10,519 nt of DNA from Euperipatoides rowelli (GCA_003024985.2 PXIH01S0046675.1); one strand, 5' to 3'. Shown: positions 1 to 7,933, numbered from the stretch's first letter. A program made the numbers and translations. The notes: generated by a model not told the origin, from the sequence alone.

Positions 1-84
1 ACAAATTACTATGATAGAGTTCCTGCACCTTTTTTATTTTTCACAAATTACTAACATGAGTTCCTGCACCTCTTTTTTTACAAA
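1..84. repeat. Two copies of a ~42-bp direct repeat at the window edge
   Basis: The block beginning ACAAATTACT and containing GAGTTCCTGCACCT occurs at 1-30 and again at 43-71, each followed by a T-rich stretch. The period is 42 bp. The first copy touches the window edge, so the array may be longer outside. No coding signal was seen. Confidence 0.7.
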
Positions 85-544
85 AAAAGCACTGAATATA
101 GGTAAAAGATGACTAAAGAAGTAGCTGGAGCCAGGGATTCAATTGTTTTCTATAGAGTGTTAAGGAGTATTTTTTCTAAGAATAGGACTATAGGTCCAGG
201 TTTATAATTGTACTCTATATTGGCAAATTCTCTTGCCCACATTGTTATCTATGCAATTAATTTATTAAATAAAAAAGGCAATTGTTAAGAGGTCTTGTCA
301 GACCTTTCAATGCTAGAAACATTGTTATTAGTTCCTTTTTAAAATGATACACTAACCAATTAGAAATTCCAGAAGGAAATCTCTACAAAATTAAGATAAT
401 TATTGTAAATAAACTTATATGGTATATTTTTGAAATCAATAAAAAAAAGCAACATCATATATTAAGAAAAATCCCCTCCACCCACCCATCTCTTCACCCC
501 ACAAATTGAAATTGTGGTAAATGGATTAGACTAAAATTCCATCC
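85..544. other. AT-rich stretch without recognisable gene
   Basis: No exon of the peptidase gene or of any other gene was recognised on either strand here. A minus-strand frame of about 30 codons around 165-260 is open but matches nothing I know. There are simple A and T runs and a C-rich patch near 474-500. Confidence 0.5.
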
Positions 545-648
545 TGGATCTAAGGGAGCGGATGACAAAGTGGATCTAAGGGAACAGGTGACAAAGTGGA
601 TCTATGGAAGCAGGCGACAAAGTGGATATAAAGGAGCAGGTGACAAAT
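545..648. repeat. 26-bp tandem repeat, four copies
   Basis: Four units at 545-570, 571-596, 597-622 and 623-648, all exactly 26 bp, with the pattern TGGATCTAAGGGAGCAGGTG followed by ACAAAG. The units differ by one to four bases, and the last ends in T instead of G. It is a short minisatellite. The unit is not related to the other arrays in the window as far as I can see. Confidence 0.9.
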
Positions 649-830
649 TTGAATTGTGTTGGATTTTATGGGGATTGAGCTATTATAGGATGAACACACA
701 AACATACTTTTACAATTAACTATAAAACAAATCTTATTGTTCTGTTGTTATAAACTGATTGATTCAAAGCACAACATAAATAGCATCTGAGGATCATTAA
801 AATTATTAACTTATTAATAATTGTTTGATT

Positions 831-1102
831 TTTGATAGGAACATCAACGTCAAAAATAATGCATGAAGTTTTTTATGTATTTATTAACTTATGAGGACAT
901 CAAGACGATTATAATTTCTGCCTTTGTATAGGCGTTTTCAAGGCAAACAGTGCTGTTAAAGCTGAGCTGTTCTTTAACAGCACTGTTTGCCTTGAAAACG
1001 CCTATACAAAGGCAGAAATTATAATCGTCTTGATGTCCTCATAAGTTAATAAATACATAAAAAACTTCATGCATTATTTTTGACGTTGATGTTCCTATCA
1101 AA
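831..1102. repeat. Perfect long inverted repeat (131-bp arms, 10-nt loop)
   Basis: Bases 831-961 are the exact reverse complement of 972-1102, with no mismatch in 131 positions, around a 10-nt loop CTGAGCTGTT (962-971). The pairing breaks at 830/1103, and two bases of slippage then allow only a short TGATT/AATCA match. The arms contain no coding sequence I recognise; the frame open across the centre is a by-product of the symmetry. It lies in the presumed intron 3' of the peptidase exons, so it would be transcribed as one long hairpin. It could be a foldback or MITE-type element, a template-switch product, or an assembly artefact. I saw no clear target-site duplication at the borders. Confidence 0.95.
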
Positions 1103-1498
1103 TCATTTTCCAATGCATTAGATGTTTGATGTTCTCTCTGTTTGAGTTTTTTTAATAATAAAACTTTTATTCTTTAAAATGAAATTCAATATGTTAAAAA
1201 CCATTTATACATTTCTGAAAACATTTCAATTGTTTGTTTATAAGACTAAATTGATTATAGACAATCTGAAAATGTTATTTCTACTTCATAATAATTCTTG
1301 TAAATAGCCAATAACAAAGAGAAATTAATATTTAGAAATTATAAGATTTCAAGAAGTTTGGCTAAATATATGTAATAGGAAGATCTAAAATCAAAATCAT
1401 TAAGGGTTAGTCTGAAGAAGAGAAAAGAATTAGAACAGATTACTATATGACGAAGAGTAATACAGGAAAATATAAGTTAGATAAGCCAAAAATATTAC
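1103..1498. other. AT-rich stretch without recognisable gene, probable intron
   Basis: Between the inverted repeat and the splice donor at 1498/1497 there are only A/T-rich runs and no coding or repeat structure that I can support. On the minus strand this is the start of the intron that follows the PA-domain exon. Confidence 0.6.
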
Positions 1499-1621
1499 CT
1501 TGTTTCCTCTAAAGACTTTTCCATAGCGACAAAGTACTATTTTACCGGCTACCTTAACACCCAAATTCCGAAGAGTCTCAAAGTCTTGAACTCGTCCATA
1601 ATTTACATACACTAAATCACC
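1499..1621 (-). CDS. Internal exon of the same GCPII-like M28B peptidase, start of the PA domain
   Basis: Forty-one codons on the minus strand, from [14 protein letters not shown] to [10 protein letters not shown]. It is a close match to the human GCPII segment that runs from GDLVYVNY to YGKVFRGNK (about residues 173-213), which opens the protease-associated domain. The acceptor is ..gtttacgctag before GGT GAT, and the donor is AAC AAG|gtaata. The length is 123 nt, phase 0 at both ends, so it splices cleanly after the exon at 2567-2698 across a 945-bp intron. The F-R pair near the end (exon residues 37-38) aligns with Phe209 and Arg210 of human GCPII, which line the pocket holding the substrate's terminal glutamate. 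Keeping them suggests a glutamate-preferring peptidase rather than a transferrin receptor-like, non-enzymatic relative. The Asn195 glycosylation site of the human protein is not present here (VKVAGK). The next exon, expected to begin VKNA-like, was not found down to base 1. Confidence 0.9.
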
Positions 1622-2566
1622 CTAGCGTAAACAAATATTGCAGTTATTCTATTGATTTAAAAAAAAAAATGAATAAGTACATATAAAAAAATATTCAATT
1701 GTATGAGTTAATAAAATTACTGTAATGGCATAAACAACACAGTAATAACGTCATAATCAACAATGATTTTAACAATAATGGTATTATTGTCCAATCAATA
1801 AAAGAATGTATTAACTCAATACGTTCTGATATGTTAATTTTATATACACACAAGTACATTAGAAGGATATCTTTAATATTCTGTAAGAAGCTATGAACAT
1901 TTAGGATTTTAATATCAGAAGGCATTTTTTAAAAAAAGTATTCTATCTGATTTTGGTAACTAGTTTGTTTTTTTTTTTTTGGGGGGGGGGGGGGGGAGGG
2001 AATTTGTGATTAGTGTGTGTGTCTGTTTGAAATGTTTAGTATACTTCACAACATGGCACAAACTTCAATTTGGCGTATAAAGTATAAAAATATATTGTTT
2101 TTATTTTTGGGGAGTTGGGGGAAATGACAATAGTTGCCCCCATGCAAAGAACGGATAGCTTTGCTACTTAAAAATAAAATAAAAATTGACTGATGTCACA
2201 ATTAAAGAAAACAATACTCTATCAAATTATTGCTGTTACGTCAACTTTCAATGAAAAATAATAAATAAAATTGGCATTAAAGGCTGTAACATAGAATATT
2301 TATAATGATATTAGAAGATAAATATATAACACCATAGAATAAACAAGAAGTTTTGTTGAATTTTAATGAATGTTTAGTCAGCCAAAAGAAACTAATTTTG
2401 TTTTGTTATGCATTGAATTAAAATTTAAATTTTACTAGAATGTTTATTAGACAAACATAAAGTTTTTAGAGAAAGAGGAGTTAGATCAAAAGTTGTTTTG
2501 TAAACTATTGTACTTTGATTGTGTAACATTTGGATTTATAATTTCTAAACAAATATCTAAATTTAC
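1622..2566 (-). other. Intron of the M28B peptidase gene (945 bp)
   Basis: The intron runs on the minus strand from donor gtaaat (next to 2567) to acceptor gctag (next to 1621). It is AT-rich and has no coding sequence I recognise. The short open frames inside it are AT-rich and match nothing known to me. Its one striking feature is the T13-G16 tract at 1968-1996, which lies on the plus strand, the template strand for this gene. The pre-mRNA would therefore carry a long C-run followed by an A-run. Confidence 0.75.
1968..1996 (+). repeat. T13-G16 homopolymer junction
   Basis: Thirteen T (1968-1980) are followed directly by sixteen G (1981-1996), then A and GGG. Sixteen G in a row plus the extra GGG can in principle form a G-quadruplex on the plus strand. 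Homopolymers this long are also length-unstable and error-prone in sequencing, so the exact count should not be trusted. Confidence 0.9.
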
Positions 2567-2698
2567 CTCTACTTTTCCATTTGGAGAATATGCATGGAAT
2601 GGCAGAAGAAAGTCGGGATCATTGTCCTCCTCCCGCAAAACATCCTCTCTGATACTGGCTGTAAACTGGGTAACTTTTTTGTTGTCTATAATGGAGAC
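2567..2698 (-). CDS. Internal exon of a glutamate carboxypeptidase II-like M28B peptidase (upstream of the two exons seen)
   Basis: Read on the minus strand this is 44 codons with no stop, starting VSIIDNKKVTQF and ending FHAYSPNGKVE. It matches the segment of FOLH1/NAALAD2-type proteins just before the PA domain, where human GCPII has ISII near the start and FSAFSP near the end. Borders fit splicing: acceptor ..tatttttaag before GTC TCC, and donor GAG|gtaaat. The exon is 132 nt, phase 0 at both ends, and continues in frame into the exon at 1499-1621 (E|GDLVYVNY). The family are type II membrane zinc exopeptidases with ectodomains that remove C-terminal glutamate from peptides or folate polyglutamates; that role is known for the family and inferred here. 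The exon is a fragment: no catalytic zinc ligand lies in it. It is acidic in the middle (REEDNDPD). The plus-strand open frame over it is a shadow. The ortholog cannot be fixed from this piece, so no symbol is given. Confidence 0.85.
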
Positions 2699-2814
2699 CT
2701 TAAAAATATAGTACAGTCATTTGTTTGGAGTAATGAAAAATAAATATAGTTTCAACTAACTAATGGGGTGTGGCATTCTATTTAAAAACTATTGAACCTG
2801 TAATAAGGTGAGGT

Positions 2815-2824
2815 GGGGGGGGGG
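2815..2824 (+). repeat. G10 tract
   Basis: Ten G in a row after GAGGT. It is a second, smaller G-run 830 bp from the G16 tract and lies in the upstream intron of the peptidase gene. The length is subject to the usual homopolymer sequencing error. Confidence 0.85.
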
Positions 2825-2925
2825 AGCACCAGGACATATGAACCCCATGTAGTTTTTCTGAGAATATATACATTGATAATCATTTCATTTATAAAAACTA
2901 ATTTATATTTAATTTCTTTTATATT

Positions 2926-3278
2926 ACTATATGTATCTCTATGCAACACCTCTATATGCAAATCTCAGTGATACCTCTGTGTGTAATTCTTAGTGATACA
3001 TCTGTATGTAACTATTAGTGATGCTCCTGTATATAACTCAGTATATATATGTACCTCAGTGACACCCTGTATGTAACTCTCAGTAACACTTTGTATATGT
3101 ATCTCAGTGATGCCCCTGTATGTAACTCTGTGATGTCCCTCTATGTAACAATCTGACACCACTGTATGTAACTTTCAGTGATGCCCATATATGTGAGTCT
3201 CTGTATTGCCACTAAATGTAACACTCAGTGACAACCCTGTATGCAACCCAGTGATTCACAATATGTAACACTCAGTGA
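2926..3278. repeat. Degenerate ~26-bp minisatellite, first block
   Basis: About thirteen irregular copies of a unit near CTCAGTGATGCCCCTGTATG followed by TAA. The copies vary in length and sequence (CTCAGTGATACCTCTGTGTG, CTCAGTGACACCCTGTATGT and similar). The block stops abruptly at CTCAGTGA (3271-3278), where the hAT-like terminus begins. The same unit resumes at 8569, so the two blocks look like halves of one older array. The minus-strand open frame across it is an artefact of the repeat. Confidence 0.85.
3271..3278. repeat. Left copy of putative 8-bp target-site duplication
   Basis: CTCAGTGA lies directly before the left hAT-like terminus; CTAAGTGA (8569-8576) lies directly after the right one, a 7 of 8 match. 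Eight bp is the duplication length of hAT transposons. The motif also recurs in most units of the host minisatellite, which weakens it as independent proof. Confidence 0.55.
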
Positions 3279-3399
3279 AAGTGATGCACCAGTCCTAAAT
3301 TATGTCCTAAAATATGCCAGGGTACCGAACTCGGTGAAAAACTAAAAAAAATACTCGCCGGGACTGGGTCTGGGTGGTAGCCTACTCATGAGTAATTCT

Positions 3400-4200
3400 A
3401 ATTGGGTTTTTAATTTACTGAAGAGTAAATTAAAATCGTTTAATTTTCTTATACAGTATATAAACAGCACATAATATAATACTTCAAAGGAAACTAGTAC
3501 ACGCAAAAAATTACTAACAAAAAGCGCTGCCGTTATCAAAAGTCTCTTTTGATTTCAGTATCAGTATCTAGCCTATCACGTGAATATTTTATGCAGTTGC
3601 CTATTGTTTTAAGGAGGTGAAAGTTATTTTATAAAAATCCTTATTTTGCAATTATTGTTGTATTTATAATTAGTTATAAAATAAAAATAATTATATTCCT
3701 CTCTTTACTGTTACTATTTCTAATAATAATAATACAGTAATAATAATAATAGCCAAAAACATTTTAAAAGCCTAACAAAATGATAAATGTAACTCGCTAA
3801 AGTTAAAAAAAAAACATTTTCTCCCCACTACTTTTTAATAGCTAGCTTCTATTAATTAAAAAAACAATGTTGGTCAGTTGAAGTCACAAATGATTGATTT
3901 CCGAAAGATGTAGACCAAGGCCAGACCACTTTTAAACACTTGTTTAATAGGGAACAGTTTGACTTTATAGCTTGGGCCAAAGCATTTCCCCATTTCCCGC
4001 CTACCATTGAATCTCAGACCAATCATTGTCATGCAGCCTATTATAAATTATCACAGGTTTATTTGAATAAATAAATAGTACAGATACATAAAAAAAATTG
4101 CATTATGTTAAATTCAGTAATCCATAACAACGATCAATTCCCAAAATAAAAATTTAAAAATATTTACAAATAATCAAAGAGAAATTCCCTTTATAATTAT
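3400..4200. other. AT-rich interior of the insertion, no gene seen
   Basis: No transposase domain or known exon was seen on either strand. It includes a TAA microsatellite at 3721-3751 and a somewhat less AT-rich patch near 3905-4035 that matches nothing I recognise. The minus-strand frame at 3342-3539 overlaps the transposon end and is not a convincing gene. Confidence 0.5.
3721..3751. repeat. (TAA)n microsatellite
   Basis: Two runs of TAA units, four and five, are separated by TACAG. It is a simple sequence with no other signal. Confidence 0.85.
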
Positions 4201-4204
4201 AAGG

Positions 4205-4582
4205 CCCTAGCCCAAGGGAGGATGACCCTAGCCCAAGGGAGGATGACCCTAGCCCAAGGGAGGATGACCCTATCCCAAGAGAGGATGAACCTAGACCAAG
4301 GGAGGATGACCCTAGCCCAAGGAAGGATGACCCTAGCCCAAGGGAGGATGAACCTAGACCAAGGGAGAATGACCCTAGCCCAAGGGAGGATGACTTTAGC
4401 TCAAGTGAGGATGACCCTATCCCAAGGGAGGATGACCCTAGCCCAAGGGAGGATGACCCTAGCCCAAGNGAGGATGACCCTAGCCCAAGGGAGAATGACC
4501 CTAGCCCAAGGGAGGATGACCCTAGCCCAAGGGAGGATGACCCTAGCCCACGGGAGGATGACCCCAGCCCAAGCGCGGATGT
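4205..4582. repeat. 21-bp minisatellite, 18 copies in exact register
   Basis: The unit is CCCTAGCCCAAGGGAGGATG plus A. It repeats 18 times with no length change, so all copies keep the same reading frame. A variant unit (AACCTAGACC type) occurs three units apart at two places, which hints at a 63-bp higher-order step. Three frames stay open: MTLAQGR and REDDPSP on the plus strand and VILPWAR on the minus strand. Substitutions do not consistently protect any one of them, so I read it as non-coding. One base (4469) is N, a sign of unresolved assembly. Confidence 0.92.
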
Positions 4583-4589
4583 TGATCTT

Positions 4590-5240
4590 CTTTACAATAA
4601 TTCTAAACAAAACTTGATTAGAAACAAATTTCGAGAATTGTCAATGATAAGCCAGAACACACTATCTATGATAGTCACAATAAGTCAAAATCCAGGTGGA
4701 ATCTATAATCAAGACATCATTATTATTATTTTTGTGAGGAAAGTCATAATTATCTCAGTCTAAACCAAATTATTATTATCAAAAAAGACTGTTGATATTA
4801 AATAAACACCATATTTTTACTCCTTAACATAACGCTTGTATCTTAAGAAATAATGTTGATGTATTTTTTTTTTTTTTTGTTTAATTTAGTTCTACCGGTC
4901 ATTTGAGAGACCATCCATTCAAATTATTTCGTCCTTTAATACATTGTACTTCATCTTACAACCTTTTTAATAATCGAATTATTCCAATATAACATTACGA
5001 TCAATTTATTTAATATTTGAACATTTAGTGCTTTTAAAAAATTTAAGAAATAACATGCACTTCATGGATATGTTTTAATATTTCCATAGATATTGAAATA
5101 TAGTATTTAGTCTTTTGTATCTTTAATATTATCATATAGTCTAATATTTGGACGAATTGTCATTTTGAAACTAATTTACTTGATTTTTAATTGAAATATA
5201 TTTATTTATTTTTTCTTTTTATAAAAATTAAATCGCCAAA
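4590..5240. other. AT-rich stretch, no gene seen
   Basis: No recognisable coding sequence apart from the open tail of the repeat frame, which ends at a TAA at 4761-4763. Short T runs (for example 4866-4878) and an ATT run near 4719-4732 are present. Confidence 0.5.
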
Positions 5241-5249
5241 AGGAGTAGA

Positions 5250-5462
5250 GTTGTATTTATTTATTTTTTGATAAGCCATTAGTTCAAATTATTAACAAAC
5301 TAGATCAATTTAGAATACAGGTACTTTGTAAAGGACAGCGAGGGAAAACCTTTCCATACTTCCATAAATATACTAGCCAGGGATCAAACCATTGCCCCAG
5401 CATATGCCTTCGATTTAGTAAGACAAGTGATAATAGTCTACCACTCTACCATGAAACCGAGA
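5250..5462 (-). mobile_element. tRNA-derived SINE
   Basis: Read on the minus strand, the head resembles a tRNA with RNA polymerase III internal promoter boxes: an A box TGGTAGAGTGG (5441-5451) and a B box GGTTTGATCCC (5380-5390). The sequence starts near CTCGGTTTCATGG. It continues through a unique body (GGAAAGGTTTTCCCTCGCTG and so on) and ends in an AAATAAATAAATAC-type tail near 5250, typical of a SINE copied by LINE machinery. The A-to-B spacing is about 61 nt, longer than in a plain tRNA gene, and no cloverleaf closes at the 3' side, so it is not a functional tRNA. I could not find convincing flanking duplications. The family name is unknown to me. Confidence 0.65.
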
Positions 5463-5536
5463 TATGATTTGTTACATTTTAATTTATTGTAAATTGGCTA
5501 AAATAATCTTGTTTATTTAACGTTACCGGTATATAT

Positions 5537-5580
5537 TTATACAGATTGTTAGGCCTAACGTTATACAGATTGTTAGGCCT
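5537..5580. repeat. 20-bp direct repeat with internal palindrome
   Basis: TTATACAGATTGTTAGGCCT occurs at 5537-5556 and 5561-5580, separated by AACG. The first copy together with the spacer forms the palindrome GTTAGGCCTAAC. It may be a small duplication; no function is evident. Confidence 0.85.
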
Positions 5581-5589
5581 TTTTTATGA

Positions 5590-6150
5590 ATTTTGTAATA
5601 TTTATAGTTATACATTTATTTCTTGAGAGATATTTGTTGAATATTTTTACATTTCTATCTAAATTTGTTAATCTATCCTATTGTTGTATTTCTATTGTTA
5701 TATAGTGAATGTATTTTATTGTTTTATGAATTTATGCTGTAGGCTAACTTATCCTATACCGTACTAATGAGGCTAACAACTTAGTCTTTGAATCTAAATG
5801 TTATATGGTTTAAAAGCAATTTTGCTTGTTTGTATACCAATAAATAAATAAACAGTCCATACAATCAGGATGGTATCCATTAAAAAGTTTTAGTAAGACC
5901 AAAGCCTTAAATGACCATCATTTCAAACAAACGTTGTCATCTGTAGCCTACTCGGGTATTAAAAGGCAACTGTAGACACGGCGGCGGCAAATCGTTTATA
6001 TCAAACAAATCTCAATGAAACACCAAAACAAAACTTAAAGGAAATTAAATTCTTAAAAATCCAGGATTATGGATCATCAATTTTTTTTAACAAAAATCTT
6101 GAGTACAGAAATAGCTGATCGCATTGAGGTTGGCCACGTCCCCTAAACAA
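5590..6150. other. Stretch without recognisable gene
   Basis: AT-rich, with one GC-rich patch near 5943-5993 (GTAGCCTACTCGGG, then CGGCGGCGGC). The GTAGCCTACTC part is shared with the left end of the hAT-like insertion (3377-3387). This may mean a second fragment of a related element, but the match is only 11 bp. Confidence 0.45.
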
Positions 6151-6157
6151 TCTATTA

Positions 6158-6862
6158 ATCTTAACCGTAAACTGGCCCTAACTCCAAAATGAATGTAATA
6201 GCAAATTAAGGGATCTCTAACCTTAACCGCATACTGACCCTAACTCCAACAATGAATATAATTCAAATTAAAGGATCTCTAACCGTAACCGCACATTGAC
6301 CCTAACTCCAACATGAATATAATAGCAAATTATAGGATCTCTAACCTTAACCGTACACTGAACACCACTCCAACTATGAATATAATAGCAAATTAAGGGA
6401 TCTCTAACCTTAACCGTACACTGACCCTAACTCCAACAATGAATATAATAGTAAATTTAATGATCTCTAACCTCAGCCATACACTGACATTAACTCCAAC
6501 CATGAATCTAATAGCAAATTAAAGGATCTCTATCTTTAACCGTACACTGATCCTAACTCCAACAATGAGTACAATAGCAAATTAAAGGATCTCTAACCTT
6601 AACTGTATACTGACCTAAATCCAACAATGAATATAATAGCAAATTAAGGATCTCTATCCTTAACCGTACACTGACCTTAACACCAACAATGAATATAATA
6701 GCAAATTAACGGATCTCTAACCTCAACCGCACACTGACCCTAAATTCTACATGAATATAATAGCAAATTAAGGGATCTCTAACACTGACCCGGAATCCAA
6801 CATTAATATAATAACAAATTAAGAGATATCTAACATTAAACAGACTGACTTTAACTCCAACA
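6158..6862. repeat. ~62-bp tandem array, about 11 copies
   Basis: The anchor GGATCTCT (or a one-base variant) recurs at 6211, 6273, 6335, 6398, 6461, 6524, 6587, 6648, 6711 and 6773, so the period is 61-63 bp; the last unit is shortened. Each unit holds CTAACCTTAACCGTACACTG, then ACCCTAACTCCAACAATGAA, then TATAATAGCAAATTAA. The copies differ by several bases each, so the array is not freshly homogenised. No open frame is maintained. The CTAACC, TTAACC and CCCTAA words echo telomeric DNA but do not form a telomeric repeat. Confidence 0.92.
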
Positions 6863-6869
6863 AAAATAT

Positions 6870-7169
6870 TAAAGAATATTAAAAAATAAGCAATAAATAA
6901 AATAGCACACAATACTGCTGCTATAATGCAAGCCAACCTCTGATTGGCTAATTTGAGCTGGAGGAAAATGCATAACTGGGATCCAGATGCTAATTAGGAT
7001 AGCCCTTGTTGTTTATTTTAAAAATGTAAACATTTATTTTATAATCAATTTTGGATTGTTCTCATTTACATATTTAGATTTCATCCCACATAGAAATGAA
7101 TTAGAATATCAAGATAAGATTGCAGCTGATTTTTTTAAAATAAAATAAAAGACAATGGCATGTTGTCTT
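6870..7169. other. Stretch between the 62-bp array and the piggyBac element
   Basis: No gene was recognised. A CCAAT-type site (AGCCAATCAGA on the minus strand, near 6940-6950) is present, but there is no gene start beside it, so I do not call a promoter. Confidence 0.4.
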
Positions 7170-7173
7170 TTAA

Positions 7174-7208
7174 CCTTACATTGGTATAGTGGGGTATGAC
7201 ATATACCC
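7174..7208 (+). repeat. piggyBac left terminal inverted repeat
   Basis: Starts CCTTACATTGGTATAGTGGG directly after TTAA and continues GTATGACATATACCC. Its outer part pairs with 8276-8291; its inner part (GGTATAGTGGGGTATGACAT) pairs with 8071-8095. The two matching pieces on the right are now 180 bp apart. Confidence 0.8.
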
Positions 7209-7305
7209 ATACAGTAATGTTTAAAGATCTTTAGAGGGCTCTAACAATGTTTTATAACAGTTAGTTGACTTTTAATATCCATTGTGAAGGTTTAAAGTGT
7301 GCTGG

Positions 7306-7334
7306 GTACTACATACCCCCACAATACCATTCAC
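7306..7334 (-). repeat. Extra internal copy of the piggyBac end sequence
   Basis: On the minus strand it reads GTGAATGGTATTGTGGGGGT followed by ATGTAGTAC, similar to the left terminal repeat at 7178-7200. It is a subterminal inverted copy about 110 bp inside the left end. Confidence 0.6.
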
Positions 7335-7457
7335 ATTACTCAATTGATCATTAGAGGTAAGTTCTTTTATTTTTATTTTTTTATTTCAATGAAGGGAAAT
7401 TATTTAAAACAATACATAATATAACAGTTATATAAAACCGAACCATAAATCAACACC

Positions 7458-7933
7458 TTCTACAATGTTACAAAAGTTGGAGTTGATATTGTGGATGAGA
7501 TGTCAGCCATGTATAATGTAGAAAGTAACACTATGCCTGACCTATGACCTTGTTCTATCCAATTGTGGAGGTCACTAGAATCAATGTGAAAGTCATATAT
7601 GATGCCAATGGCAAGCAAGAATGTGTCGGAAGAATATTTTTGAAGAATATTGCTTTGGATCTTGTAAAAGGGCACATTAATAGAAGACTGCAAATGGAAA
7701 ATTTGCCACGGGAACTAGACATGAGAGTGAAATAACACTTTCAGACACTCCTGACAGTGGAGAGCCAGTAGCTAAGACATTGTCAACTTTGAGATGCTGT
7801 CACCTATTGTCCTCGAGGAAAGGATTGAAAATCTTGATACAGCTGCATGAAGTGCAATGCATGCTCGTGCATGGAACACATAAATCCTGTATGCCAACAA
7901 TGTTTTAAAATTATCCAGGAAGAAGAAATCTAA
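7458..7933 (+). pseudogene. piggyBac transposase pseudogene, C-terminal part only
   Basis: The first segment (from 7458) reads FYNVTKVGVDIVDEMSAMYN. This is the conserved block with the third catalytic aspartate of DDE_Tnp_1_7 transposases (usual form GGVDxxD; the first G is V here). A frameshift near 7530-7544 leads to a second segment with RIFLKNIALDLVKGHINRRL and LPRELDMRVK, ending at a TAA at 7733-7735. A third frame carries TLSDTPDSGEPVAKTLSTLR, and a fourth the cysteine-rich zinc domain: CPRGKD, stop, KS, stop, then YSCMKCNACSCMEHINPVC and QQC. The two stops (7826-7828, 7835-7837) sit where the family usually has arginine. With three frameshifts, two stops and no N-terminal two-thirds it is dead. 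The host gene exons lie on the other strand and are unrelated. Confidence 0.88.

Noticed and set aside
915-1045. A coding exon across the inverted repeat (about 45 codons open through the centre)
   Set aside because: The openness comes from mirror symmetry; there is no similarity to the expected next peptidase exon or to any family I know.
2493-2711. 72-codon plus-strand open frame
   Set aside because: It is the shadow of the minus-strand peptidase exon at 2567-2698, which has family similarity and proper splice sites.
2965-3162. 65-codon minus-strand frame in the ~26-bp array
   Set aside because: The repeat copies vary in length and shift frame elsewhere in the array; this is a chance open stretch.
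4222-4617. 131-codon plus-strand frame of MTLAQGR repeats and its minus-strand VILPWAR mirror
   Set aside because: A 21-bp tandem repeat without a stop in one unit stays open in every copy. Changes between units do not consistently preserve the protein, and there is no known domain.
5375-5462. A tRNA gene on the minus strand
   Set aside because: The promoter boxes are present, but the spacing is too long, the arms do not close into a cloverleaf and a long non-tRNA body follows, so a SINE fits better.
6706-6936. 76-codon minus-strand hydrophobic frame at the edge of the 62-bp array
   Set aside because: Half of it lies in the tandem repeat, whose 61-63-bp period does not keep a frame. The rest is AT-rich and matches nothing known to me.
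6935-6952. CCAAT-box promoter on the minus strand
   Set aside because: A single short motif with no TATA, start site or gene beside it; easily chance.
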